Below, piece after piece: positions 34,865-43,234 of a DNA stretch of 64,000 nt. Where the stretch lies: assembly GCA_003021655.1 (NCBI GenBank), contig PXRP01000037.1:62001-126000 (forward strand), written 5' to 3'. The DNA comes from Halobacteriales archaeon QS_4_69_31 (GTDB lineage Archaea; Halobacteriota; Halobacteria; Halobacteriales; Haloarculaceae). Below the pieces are notes generated by a model. It saw only the letters and a list, made by a program, of their open reading frames with translations. It was not told the DNA's origin and did not search any database. Made by a program: the position numbers and the translations under genes. How positions within the stretch are numbered: position 1 is the first letter of the stretch; every line of letters starts with the position of its first letter.

Positions 34865-35440
34865 TCAGAACGTCGCGGCGCGCAGGGCGAGTTCGACGTG
34901 GTCGTAGGCGTTCCGCGTGACGCTGGAGCCGTGGCCGGTGTGTAACTCCCGGAGGTCCTCGTCGACCGCGTCGAGGACGTACTCGATGCTCCGGACCAGC
35001 GTCGCGCGGTCGCCCTCCTCCAGGTCGGTCCGTCCGAACCCCCCGTTGGCGAACACCAGGTCGCCGGCGAAGAGGACCTCGGCCGCGGGACTGTAGAAAC
35101 AGAGGTGGTCGTCCTTGTGGCCGGGCGTGTGCAGCGCCTCGTAGTCGTAGTCGCCCAGCGTGACGCGGTCGCCGTCCCCGATGGCGTGGTCGACGAGGTC
35201 GTGCTCGGGGTCGAACCCCCAGACGTCGACCGTGAAGGCGTCGGCGGCACCGGGGAGGTTGCCGACGTGGTCGGGGTGGGTGTGGGTCACGACGACGGCG
35301 TCGAGGTCGTCGACGCGGTCGCGGACGGCCCCGACGACGTCGAAGTCGTTGCCGGGGTCGACGAGGACGGTCCGGTCGCCGGCCACGAGGAAGGCGTTGC
35401 TGGTGAACGCGTCCGTGCCGGCAGCGAGGTTTGCGATCAC
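34865..35440 (-). CDS. MBL-fold metallo-hydrolase
   Basis: The 191-residue protein has the metal-binding motif VVTHTHPDHVGNLPG, the second His in LHTPGHKDDH, the bridging Asp in VLFAGDLVFANGGFGR and a final His in LHTGHGSSV. It is of the glyoxalase II-like small type; the substrate is unknown (thioester or similar). The start is GTG 35440, supported by a GAATTATCC box at 35463-35471 about 27 nt upstream. It converges on the P-loop ATPase with no gap. Confidence 0.87.
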   Translation of the reverse strand: MIANLAAGTDAFTSNAFLVAGDRTVLVDPGNDFDVVGAVRDRVDDLDAVVVTHTHPDHVGNLPGAADAFTVDVWGFDPEHDLVDHAIGDGDRVTLGDYDYEALHTPGHKDDHLCFYSPAAEVLFAGDLVFANGGFGRTDLEEGDRATLVRSIEYVLDAVDEDLRELHTGHGSSVTRNAYDHVELALRAATF

Positions 35441-35462
35441 GTCACCCCGTACGTGCCGTCAG

Positions 35463-35471
35463 GGATAATTC
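35463..35471 (-). promoter_or_regulatory. TATA-like box of the metallo-hydrolase gene
   Basis: On the minus strand GAATTATCC is centred about 27 nt before GTG 35440. This decides the GTG start and implies a leaderless transcript. Confidence 0.5.
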
Positions 35472-35626
35472 GGTTCCGGTCCCGTCCGGGGCAACGGACG
35501 GCGGTCGACCGCCCCGGAACCCCCGGAGGCGAGCGGCGTTCGACCCCCGGAAAACGGGCAGAGAGGCCGACTTCGGGCACCCACAGGGCTATGTATGATG
35601 AAGAATAATGGTCGGGCAGAGAGCAG

Positions 35627-36211
35627 ATGTCTGAGGGCGCCAGGCCAGTCGTGCTTATCGTCGAAGACGAACCCGACGTGGCCGAGACGTACAACCTCTG
35701 GCTCGCCGACGACTACGGAATCCGGATCGCACACAGCGGCGACGAGGGGCTAGAGGAACTCGACGGCGACGTCGACATCGTGCTCCTCGACCGGATGATG
35801 CCGGGCCTCTCGGGGGACGAAGTGCTCGAGCGGATCCGGGACCGGGACATGGAGTGTCGGGTCGCGATGGTGACGGCGGTCGAGCCGGACTTCGACATCC
35901 TGGAGATGGGGTTCGACGCGTACCTCTGTAAGCCCATCCAGAGCGACCAGCTCCAGGAGACGGTCACGAACCTGCTAGAACGGTCGGAGTACGACGACCT
36001 GCTCCAGGAGTACTACTCGCTAGTCGAGAAGAGTGCGACACTGGAGGCGACCAAAAGCAGCGGCGAACTCGCCGACAACGACGAGTACGTGCGACTCCGG
36101 GACCGGATCGGCGCACTCCGGGAGGACCTCTCGGAGACGCTGGATGGCATCGAATCGGACGAGGACTTCATCGCGACGCTCCGGGGGTTGAGTGATGTCG
36201 AAGAGCAGTGA
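35627..36211 (+). CDS. Response regulator with HalX domain
   Basis: The 194-residue protein has a receiver domain (residues about 7-120) with acidic pocket EDE, phospho-acceptor D55 (IVLLDRMMPG), switch Thr in MVTAV and K102 (LCKPI). A HalX domain follows (about 125-190, helical, EYYSLVEKSATLEA), known only from haloarchaea and of unknown action. It overlaps the downstream RecA-like gene by 17 nt, so the two are made together. The cognate kinase is not adjacent. Confidence 0.9.
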   Translation: MSEGARPVVLIVEDEPDVAETYNLWLADDYGIRIAHSGDEGLEELDGDVDIVLLDRMMPGLSGDEVLERIRDRDMECRVAMVTAVEPDFDILEMGFDAYLCKPIQSDQLQETVTNLLERSEYDDLLQEYYSLVEKSATLEATKSSGELADNDEYVRLRDRIGALREDLSETLDGIESDEDFIATLRGLSDVEEQ

Positions 36212-36881
36212 CTCCGAGACGACCTACGACCTCTCGGGGCCCCTGGAGTTCGACGCGCTCACGTCGGTCCGGCCGGGGTCGAACATCCTGGTCTCCGGTC
36301 CCGCCATGACCGGCAAGGAGGAACTCGCCCTCTCGATACTCGCGGACGGGTCACGGCAGGGCCAGGGCGCTATCGTCATGACGACCGGCGACCCCGCCGA
36401 CCAGGTCATCGCGGACTACCGCGAGCGCGTCGACGGCCTCGACGAGGCGCTGTTCGCCGTCGTCGACTGCCGCGGCGACGGCGACCGCTCGACCGACCGG
36501 TCCGCCGAGGGGAGTTACGTCCACCACGTCTCCTCGCCGAGCGACCTCACCGGCATCGGCATCGGCATCACCAAGAGCCTCGAACGCCTGGCCAACAACG
36601 GCGCCACCAGCGGCCGGTTCGCCCTCTCGTCGTTGTCGACGATGCTCACCTACACCGACAAGAAGACCGTCTTCAAGTTCTGTCACGTCCTCTCCTCGCG
36701 GTTCGACTCCGCCGGCTACCTCGGCCTGTTCACCGTCGACTCGGGCGCACACGACGAACAGACCATCCAGGTCATCAAACAGGCCTTCGACGGCATGATC
36801 GAGATCCGCGAACGCGACGGCACCCGCGAGGCCCGCGTCCTCGGACTCGCCGGCAAACCGACCGAGTGGCAGGAGTTCTGA
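36195..36881 (+). CDS. RecA-superfamily (KaiC/RAD55-like) ATPase, HTR-like
   Basis: The 228-residue single-domain RecA-fold protein has a Walker A-like loop SGPAMTGKEELAL (residues 34-46), in which the usual Ser/Thr after GK is Glu. A beta-strand segment RFALSSLSTMLTYTD occupies the Walker B position. It resembles haloarchaeal 'HTR-like' proteins that accompany signal-transduction genes. Start ATG 36195 is preferred over GTG 36192. Overlap with the HalX regulator suggests an output or modulatory role. The altered Walker A makes true ATPase activity doubtful. Confidence 0.75.
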   Translation: MSKSSDSETTYDLSGPLEFDALTSVRPGSNILVSGPAMTGKEELALSILADGSRQGQGAIVMTTGDPADQVIADYRERVDGLDEALFAVVDCRGDGDRSTDRSAEGSYVHHVSSPSDLTGIGIGITKSLERLANNGATSGRFALSSLSTMLTYTDKKTVFKFCHVLSSRFDSAGYLGLFTVDSGAHDEQTIQVIKQAFDGMIEIRERDGTREARVLGLAGKPTEWQEF

Positions 36882-36904
36882 ACCCCGCCGCCCCTTCGAA
36901 CCCC

Positions 36905-36974
36905 GACTCCCACACTCCGACTCGCACACGCTGACTCGTACACGCTGACTCGTACACGCTGACTCGCACCCTCC
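36905..36974 (+). repeat. 14-nt tandem repeat, five copies
   Basis: Exact 14-nt register: GACTCCCACACTCC, GACTCGCACACGCT, GACTCGTACACGCT twice, and GACTCGCACCCTCC. It starts 24 nt after the RecA-like gene stop. The short period and lack of spacers exclude a CRISPR array. Confidence 0.9.
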
Positions 36975-37081
36975 GACGGAGTCACGACATCCCAATCCGA
37001 CCGGATCTGGACCGTTCCCCGCATACTCCAACCTCGGAAGCGACGGTGATTTTTTATAAATTCGAAAATATATCGTACATA

Positions 37082-37099
37082 ATTCTCGTATTCGAGAAT
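37082..37099. repeat. AT-rich perfect hairpin
   Basis: ATTCTCG (37082-37088) and CGAGAAT (37093-37099) are perfect inverted arms with a 4-nt loop. The following AATATAT makes it similar to 37060-37073 and to 13693-13712. It could be a regulator site or a transposon-end scar. Confidence 0.5.
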
Positions 37100-37424
37100 A
37101 TATCCCCAGACGGGCCGACATCTCGCGAAGGTTGATAGGGCCCACCCCGGGAGAGGGCAGGACGGTTCGTCCGGGGTACGAATCACATCATATAAGAAAT
37201 TCGAAAGATTGTGCCGGCGAGTGTGCGGGCGGGTCCAGAGTCCGGGGCGGCGCGCCCGGACCCACTGGCCCGGTCGGGCCGGCCGGGAGCACGCTCCGGG
37301 GTTCGGACCGCGCCCGGAGTTCTGGCCTCCCGTTTTCGGGCGGAGTCGCGAGTCACCCTCCGGTCGCGGAGTACCGGTACTCCGTCGGACTGCCGTATCT
37401 CCCGTCGTCCGGACGCGAACGGGG

Positions 37425-37655
37425 CTATCTGGAGGAGCCGAGAGGGGTGCGGTCCCGCCTCGCCCGGCGCCGGCCATCGAGGCTGTAGCCGCCGTCGCCC
37501 TCCTCGTCGCCTCCCTCCCCGTCGCCTCCCTCCCCATCGCCTCCCTCCCCGTCGCCGCCCTCCTCGTCGCCCTCGTCCTCGCCCGGACCGCTGCATCCCG
37601 CGCCGAGAACGGTCGTGGCCGATGCCGCCGCGAGCAGGAATCGTCTCCGTTCCAT
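37425..37655 (-). pseudogene. Fragment of a Tat lipoprotein gene, possibly truncated
   Basis: The 76-residue frame starts MERRRFLLAAASATTVLG with a lipobox ending in C21 (LGAGC), then an acidic Gly/Glu tract built on a 15-nt repeat (GGDGE units, 37510-37575). The last 20 residues (LDGRRRARRDRTPLG) are Arg-rich and unlike an exported haloarchaeal protein. The mature domain seems missing, perhaps after repeat slippage. It may be a real micro-lipoprotein with a frameshifted tail; it is called a pseudogene with reserve. Confidence 0.4.
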
Positions 37656-37841
37656 ACGTCGTCAAGTCACCGACACGTGAAAAGTGTACCCTAGTCGCCA
37701 CGGGAGCGGTCGAGAGAGCGTCAGAGCGGTGATCTCTGTCACTGCGGTACGGGGCCGACGGCGTCGGAGTCGCGGGGTCGAACCCGGGGAGGCAGTGCCT
37801 TTATCACCGTCACAGGCGGAGTTCCTGAGAGACGGTAGTAT

Positions 37842-39332
37842 ATGACGGCTATAATGACAGGCGAACGGCCGGTGATCCGGATCTCCGGGCACGGTCCGGA
37901 CCCGGACCTCCGGGAGGTGGTCGACGACGCCGACGCCACGGTCGCCGCGGTGGGACCGACGGGAGTCGGGGCCGTCGAACCGCTCGTCGCGGTGTCCCGT
38001 GGAGGGGAGACTGCCTTCCACGCCCGCTGTTCGCCGGACCACGCGCGCGCTGTCGTATCGGCTCTAGAGGAGGGCGACCTCGCGGCGGCGGACCCCGACG
38101 CCGTCGTAGACCACGACCCCGGGGCGGCGCGGTTACCCCAGCCCCCGCTCGCGGGACTGGGGACCGGCGAGCGCGCCGTCCTCGGGGCCTGCGGGTGGCT
38201 GCGACCGGCGAGCGCCGACGACCACGAGGCCGCGGGGGGGTTCGTCGACCCCGACCCCGAGACGGTGATGCGGGTCGGCGACGACCTGCGCGGCAGAGGG
38301 TGGGGCGACTGGGCCAGCGACGACCCCGTCTCGGAGACGTGGGACCGCGCCAGTAGGGCGGACGGCGAGACGGCCGTCGTCGTGAACGCCCACGGCAACG
38401 TGGCGGACACACTCCTGCTCGCGAGCGCCCCCTTCGAAGCGCTCGACGGCGCGACGGCACTCGCGGGGGCCGTCGGGGCCGACCGCGTCGTCGTCTACGC
38501 CTCTAGCGCGGACGAGCGGGCCGTCGAGACGGCCCGGGAGGCGGTCGCGGCCTACCCCAACCCCGGGGTCGGGGTCGAAGTCGTCGCGGGCCCCCCCGAG
38601 TACCGTGCGGCCGAGCCGACGATGGCGCTGGAAGCCATCGAGGGCAACCACCGCCTGGAGGCGCGCCTCCGTCCGCCCGGCCCCGACGAGGTCGGCCTCG
38701 ACGGCGACCCGACGCTGGTCCACACGGCGCGGACGCTGGCCCACCTCGCGGTCGCGCTTCGGCAGGGGGACCTCCCGGGAACCCGCACGGTGACCGTCAC
38801 CGGCGACGTCGACGCGCCCGCGACGGTGGAGTTGCCCGAGACGGGGACGCTCCGGGAGGCAGTCGACGCCGTGGCGGTAGACGGCGGGTTCAAGGCGGCC
38901 TGCGTCGGCGGCCGGTTCGGCGGCGTGACCGGCGACCTCGGCGCGGGGCTTGACCCCGAGACGCTGGCCGGGGCCGACCTCGGGACCGAAGGGACCATCG
39001 AGGTCCTCGGCGAGGGGCAATGTGTTGTCGAGTTCGTCGGGAAGCGCGCGCGGTTCGCGGCCGAGGAGAACTGCGGGCGGTGTGTCCCCTGTCGCGAGGG
39101 GACGACACAGCTCGCCGACCAGCTCCGCGCGGTCTACGGCGGGGAGTACGACCCCGGCGGTATCGAGGAACTGGGCAGGGTCATGGACACGTCGAGCATC
39201 TGTCGGTTCGGCGTCGACGCGGGCCGGCCGGCGCGGACCGCCGTGGCCGAGTTCGACGCGGAGTTCGCGGCCCACGCCGACGGGCGCTGTCCGGCGGGTA
39301 GCTGTCGCGACACGCTGGAGGCACCAACATGA
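37842..39332 (+). CDS. NuoF-like subunit of a formate-dehydrogenase-type complex
   Basis: The 496-residue protein has the C-terminal NuoF architecture: an SLBB-like region (about 310-345) and a 4Fe-4S site with C411, C414, C417 (NCGRCVPCREGT) and C454 (SSICRFG). The N-terminal flavin half is diverged: the glycine-rich GRGGAGFP-type loop reads LRGRGWGDWA (149-158), the CNADE.EPG block reads VNAHGNVADT (181-190). The usual NAD-proximal E..ALIESLEG reads EPTMALEAIEG (258-268). FMN/NAD binding is therefore doubtful. ATG 37854 is an alternative start. It overlaps the next gene by 4 nt. Confidence 0.8.
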   Translation: MTAIMTGERPVIRISGHGPDPDLREVVDDADATVAAVGPTGVGAVEPLVAVSRGGETAFHARCSPDHARAVVSALEEGDLAAADPDAVVDHDPGAARLPQPPLAGLGTGERAVLGACGWLRPASADDHEAAGGFVDPDPETVMRVGDDLRGRGWGDWASDDPVSETWDRASRADGETAVVVNAHGNVADTLLLASAPFEALDGATALAGAVGADRVVVYASSADERAVETAREAVAAYPNPGVGVEVVAGPPEYRAAEPTMALEAIEGNHRLEARLRPPGPDEVGLDGDPTLVHTARTLAHLAVALRQGDLPGTRTVTVTGDVDAPATVELPETGTLREAVDAVAVDGGFKAACVGGRFGGVTGDLGAGLDPETLAGADLGTEGTIEVLGEGQCVVEFVGKRARFAAEENCGRCVPCREGTTQLADQLRAVYGGEYDPGGIEELGRVMDTSSICRFGVDAGRPARTAVAEFDAEFAAHADGRCPAGSCRDTLEAPT

Positions 39333-40363
39333 GTTCACAACGACACCAGGACGCACCGCCGCTGACCGAGGAGATCGCACCGGGAACAGCGACCGACCCG
39401 CCGGTCGGGGGCGACGGGCCGGCCACTGTCACCGTCGACGGCCACGAGGTGACCGTCGAGGCCGGCGCGACTCTGCTGGACGCCGTCGAGGCCGTCGACA
39501 CCGACGAGTACGTCCCCGCGCTCTGTCACTACGGCCGGGAGGGGATCGGCCCCCGGAGCGAGTGTCGCACCTGCATGGTCGAGACAGACGCCCACGGCGT
39601 GGTACCGGCCTGCAGTTTCCCCGCCGAGGGCGGACTCTCCGTCGAAACCGGCGCCGCCGACGCCAGCGAGGCCCGCGACGTCAACCTCGACCTCGTCCTC
39701 TCGAACCACAACCTCAGGTGTACGACCTGCGGGAAGAACGGCCGGTGTGAACTCCAGGACGCCGCCATCGAACATGAGGTCGAGGAGCCGCGGTACGGCG
39801 TCCTCGACGACCGCGAGGAGTACGAACCCCTCGACGACTCCTCGTCGTTCATCCAGATCGACCGCAACAAGTGCATCCTCTGTAACCGCTGTGTCGAGGC
39901 GTGCAACGACGTCCAGGTCGAGGGCGTCCTCCGGATGGAGGGGTCGGGCCAGGACACCCGCATCGGCTTCCAGAGCGGCGCCGAGACGATGGAGGACTCG
40001 ACCTGCGTCTCCTGTGGCCACTGTGCGACGGTCTGTCCGACCGGCGCCCTGGTCGAGAAGGGTATCGAGGACGCGACGACCATCCCCATACCGGGGTTCA
40101 CGCAGAAAAACAGCGTCGGCAAGACTTACGAGCGCACCGGGACGCCCAAGGGGCCGATGACACCCAAGAAACGGGCCGGGTCGGGCGAGACACGGACCGA
40201 CGGCGGCGACTCGGCAAACGGTCGCGGCGACGACTCGGCGAGCACCTCCGACGGCGACTCGGCAAACGGTCGCGGCGGCAAGTCAGCGAACAGTCGCGGC
40301 GACGGCGACCCCTCCGGGACAGAGCCCATCGACGGCGGCGTCGACGGGGGTGAGTGGCCGTGA
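39329..40363 (+). CDS. NuoG-like multi-cluster ferredoxin subunit (FDH type)
   Basis: The 344-residue electron-transfer protein has four cluster sites. The 2Fe-2S site uses C66, C79, C82 and C95. A His-ligated 4Fe-4S site has H127, C131, C134 and C140 (HNLRCTTCGKNGRC). Two ferredoxin-type 4Fe-4S sites follow: C182/C185/C188/C192 and C226/C229/C232/C236. It should pass electrons between the molybdopterin subunit and the NuoF-like subunit. Residues about 265-344 form a repetitive tail with SANGRGD/SANSRGD units. It is coupled on both sides by 4-nt overlaps. Confidence 0.9.
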   Translation: MSSQRHQDAPPLTEEIAPGTATDPPVGGDGPATVTVDGHEVTVEAGATLLDAVEAVDTDEYVPALCHYGREGIGPRSECRTCMVETDAHGVVPACSFPAEGGLSVETGAADASEARDVNLDLVLSNHNLRCTTCGKNGRCELQDAAIEHEVEEPRYGVLDDREEYEPLDDSSSFIQIDRNKCILCNRCVEACNDVQVEGVLRMEGSGQDTRIGFQSGAETMEDSTCVSCGHCATVCPTGALVEKGIEDATTIPIPGFTQKNSVGKTYERTGTPKGPMTPKKRAGSGETRTDGGDSANGRGDDSASTSDGDSANGRGGKSANSRGDGDPSGTEPIDGGVDGGEWP

Positions 40364-42630
40364 GCGACGACCTCGACGGCGTCGCGGGCTACATGCAGCA
40401 GGCCAGAGAGCAGGCCATGGAGAACGTCGAACACGTCGCCGAGGGGGTCGCCGCCGAGTCGATCCCCGAGGGGAAACTGTTCGAGATCGCCCAGTCGGTC
40501 GGCGACAGGCGGCTCGAAGAGTTGAACGTCGCCGACACGACCTGTGGCTACTGTGCCGTGGGCTGTCGGTTCGACCTCTACTCGGACGGCGAGGAGATAT
40601 TGGCGGCGCGCCCGACCGCCGAGGAGGACGCCCCCGTCAACGGCATCTCCACGTGCGTCAAGGGGAAGTTCGGCTACGACTTCATCAACTCCGACGACCG
40701 GCTGACGACGCCGCTGGTCCGCGACGAGACCGGCGCCTTCCGCGAGGCCTCCTGGGACGAGGCGCTCACCCGGGTCGCGGAGGGACTGGGCGCGATACGG
40801 GACGAACACGGCGGCGAGGCGCTGTCGCTCATCGCCTCCTCGAAGGCGACAAACGAGGAGAACTACCTGATGGGCAAGTTCGCCCGCCAGGTGCTTGGCA
40901 CCAACAGCGTCGACAACTGCAACCGGCTGTGTCACTCCTCGACGGTCGCCGGCCTGGCACAGACCTACGGCTACGGCGCGGCCTCCATCTCGACGGACGA
41001 CCTGGAGACCGCCGACTGCATCCTCCTGACCGGGTCGAACACGACCGAGGCCCACCCGGTCCTGGCGACCCGCATCAAACAGAACGTCCGCGACGGTGCG
41101 GACCTCCTGGTGTTCGACCCCCGCGAGGTCCAGATCGCCGAGTACGCCACCCAGTACAGCCGCGTGAACCCTGGCTACGACGCTGTCTGGATCAACGCGG
41201 TCACCCGCCACATCGTCAACAACGACCTCCACGACGAGGAGTTCGTCGCCGAGCGGACGACGGGCTTCGAGGAGGTCAAAGAGTCGGTCCAGGAGTTCGG
41301 CCCGGACCGCGTCGAGGAAGTCACGGGCGTCCCCCACGAGGAGGTCGTCTCCGCCGCCGAGACCATCGCGGCGGCCGACCGGTGTGTCTTCGGGTGGACG
41401 CTCGGGCTGACCGAACACTCCCACGGGACGGAGAACGTCATCGCGATGGCGAACCTCGCGGCAGTCACGGGTAACCTCGGCAAACCCGGCACGGGCGTCT
41501 CGCCGTTCCGCGGCCAGAACAACGTCCAGGGCGGGGGCGGCGACATGGGGCCGCTGCCCGACAACTTCCCGGGCTACCAGGACGTCGCCGACGACGAGGT
41601 CCGCGCGAAGTTCGAGGACGCCTGGGACTGTGACATCTCGGGCGAGTACGGCTACTACACCACCCAGATGTTCCTCGAAGCCGACAAGGGTACCATCCGT
41701 GGCATGTACATCATCGGCGAGAACTCCGCGCTCTCGGAACCCGGCGTCAACCACGCCGAGGAGGTCCTGGAGAACCTCGAGTTCCTGGTCGTCCAGGACC
41801 TGTTCGTCACCGAGACGGCGAAGTTCGCCGACGTGGTCCTGCCGGCGTCATCGTTCGTCGAGAAGACCGGCACCTTCACCAACACCGACCGGACCGTCCA
41901 GATGGTCAAGCAGGTGATGCCCCCGAAGGGTGACTCACGGCCCGACTGGAAGATCCTCCAGGACCTGGCCAACCGGATGGGCTACGAGTGGGACTACGAG
42001 GACACCGCCGAGGTCATGGCGGAAGTGAACTCGCTGACGCCGCTGTACGGCGGCGTCTCCCACGAGCGCATCGAGGCCGAGGGCGGCCTCCAGTGGCCCT
42101 GCTGGGACGAGGACCACCCCGGGACGACCCGTCTGTACGCCGATGAGTTCAACACCGAGAACGGGAAGGCAAACCTCCAGGGCATCGGCTACAGCGAGCC
42201 CGCCGAGACACCCGACGAGGAGTACCCGTTCACGCTGACGACCGGGCGGGTCCTCTACCAGTACCACACGGGGACGATGACCCACCGCGAGGAGGGCATC
42301 ATGCAGTACACGCCCAGCGACTTCATCGAGATCAACCCCGAGACGGCCACGAACTACGGCATCGAGAGCGGCGACATGGTGACCGTCGAGTCACGGCGCG
42401 GGGCGGTGACCGTCCCGGCGCAGGTGACCGACCGCATCGGGCCCGACAGCGTCTTCGTGCCGATCCACTTCGCCGAGAGCGCCGTCAACCGCCTCACCGA
42501 CGAGGAACACTTGGACCCGCAGGCGGCGACGCCGGAGTACAAAGTCTCGGCCGTCCGGATCAGCCCCGCCGAGGGCGAACCCGAACCGGTCGGCGCCGCC
42601 GACACCGAGGCTGGCACGGGGGACGACTGA
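40360..42630 (+). CDS. fdhA: Formate dehydrogenase alpha subunit (molybdopterin, Cys type)
   Basis: A 756-residue molybdopterin oxidoreductase. The N-terminal 4Fe-4S cluster uses C62, C65, C69 and C99 (TTCGYCAVGC, ISTCVKGKFG), with K101 as the conserved relay Lys. The Mo/W ligand is C191 next to H192 (CNRLCHSSTVAGL), cysteine instead of selenocysteine. The C-terminal cofactor-binding domain has LTTGRVLYQYHTGTMT. GTG 40360 is chosen because it gives the GTGA overlap seen throughout this operon; GTG 40354 is also in frame. It probably oxidises formate or reduces CO2 in the cytoplasm; no Tat signal is present. Confidence 0.9.
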   Translation: MSDDLDGVAGYMQQAREQAMENVEHVAEGVAAESIPEGKLFEIAQSVGDRRLEELNVADTTCGYCAVGCRFDLYSDGEEILAARPTAEEDAPVNGISTCVKGKFGYDFINSDDRLTTPLVRDETGAFREASWDEALTRVAEGLGAIRDEHGGEALSLIASSKATNEENYLMGKFARQVLGTNSVDNCNRLCHSSTVAGLAQTYGYGAASISTDDLETADCILLTGSNTTEAHPVLATRIKQNVRDGADLLVFDPREVQIAEYATQYSRVNPGYDAVWINAVTRHIVNNDLHDEEFVAERTTGFEEVKESVQEFGPDRVEEVTGVPHEEVVSAAETIAAADRCVFGWTLGLTEHSHGTENVIAMANLAAVTGNLGKPGTGVSPFRGQNNVQGGGGDMGPLPDNFPGYQDVADDEVRAKFEDAWDCDISGEYGYYTTQMFLEADKGTIRGMYIIGENSALSEPGVNHAEEVLENLEFLVVQDLFVTETAKFADVVLPASSFVEKTGTFTNTDRTVQMVKQVMPPKGDSRPDWKILQDLANRMGYEWDYEDTAEVMAEVNSLTPLYGGVSHERIEAEGGLQWPCWDEDHPGTTRLYADEFNTENGKANLQGIGYSEPAETPDEEYPFTLTTGRVLYQYHTGTMTHREEGIMQYTPSDFIEINPETATNYGIESGDMVTVESRRGAVTVPAQVTDRIGPDSVFVPIHFAESAVNRLTDEEHLDPQAATPEYKVSAVRISPAEGEPEPVGAADTEAGTGDD

Positions 42631-42632
42631 CC

Positions 42633-43223
42633 ATGGCCGAACCACAGGACTCGTACCCGGAGTCGGCCACGCTGGGCGCCCACAAGGCGGCCACGAACGG
42701 CGAGGGCCGGGAGGCCATCGAGGAGGCGCTGGCGTCAAACGGCGAGGGCCTGGCCGCCGTCATCGAACAGACCGACGAACTCGAGGACGTCCTCGAGACG
42801 GCGATACTGGTGGCCGCCACTGCCGACGACGAAGAAGTCGAGTACGTCACCGACTCGACGGCGAACCTCGTCGCAGCCGTCGACGGGCTTTCGACGGCGG
42901 AGACGGCCGCGCTGGCCGAAACGGTCGGCGAGGACGCTGACGAGTTGGGCGAGGCGCTGGAGACCGTCCTCGAACTCCAGCGGGCGGGCCAGCTCGATGA
43001 CCTCGCCGACCTGGCGAGGACGCTCTCGACCCTGGAGATCGACGAGGACACCGCCAGGGGGCTGAACGCGGTCCTCGCGGCCGTCGGGGAGGCCGAGCGC
43101 GACTCCGAGCCCGTGGGCCTGCTCGGGGCGGTCGGCGGCCTCCGGAGCGCCGACGGCCGCGCCGGCCTCGGCTACGTTGTCGCCGTCCTGAAGGCAGTCG
43201 GCCGTCGACTCAGGGGTCGGTAG
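42633..43223 (+). CDS. DUF1641-type FDH accessory protein
   Basis: The 196-residue acidic helical protein ends in the DUF1641 signature-like VGLLGAVGGLRSADGRAGLGYVVAVLKAVG split by a Gly-rich turn. DUF1641 proteins are repeatedly found beside formate dehydrogenase genes and may help assembly or subunit contacts. It begins 2 nt after fdhA. There are no cysteines for clusters and no membrane segment. The role is inferred from context. Confidence 0.75.
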   Translation: MAEPQDSYPESATLGAHKAATNGEGREAIEEALASNGEGLAAVIEQTDELEDVLETAILVAATADDEEVEYVTDSTANLVAAVDGLSTAETAALAETVGEDADELGEALETVLELQRAGQLDDLADLARTLSTLEIDEDTARGLNAVLAAVGEAERDSEPVGLLGAVGGLRSADGRAGLGYVVAVLKAVGRRLRGR

Positions 43224-43234
43224 GTGGTGAGCCC

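Larger units (their letters stand above)
36882..37841. other. Long intergenic region with repeats, AT-rich patch and a lipoprotein fragment
   Basis: About 960 nt. In order: a 14-nt tandem repeat (36905-36974), an AT-rich patch with two related ATTCGA-AATATAT words and an 18-nt hairpin (37050-37100), a featureless GC-rich part, a minus-strand lipoprotein-like fragment (37425-37655), and a TATA-like GCCTTTATC (about 37795-37805) before the formate-dehydrogenase-type operon. Confidence 0.6.

Noticed and set aside
36905-36974. CRISPR array
   Set aside because: Units are 14 nt, contiguous, without unique spacers, and no cas genes are nearby.
40930-40945. Selenocysteine at the FdhA active site
   Set aside because: The codon at the ligand position is TGT (Cys), not TGA, and the frame is continuous.
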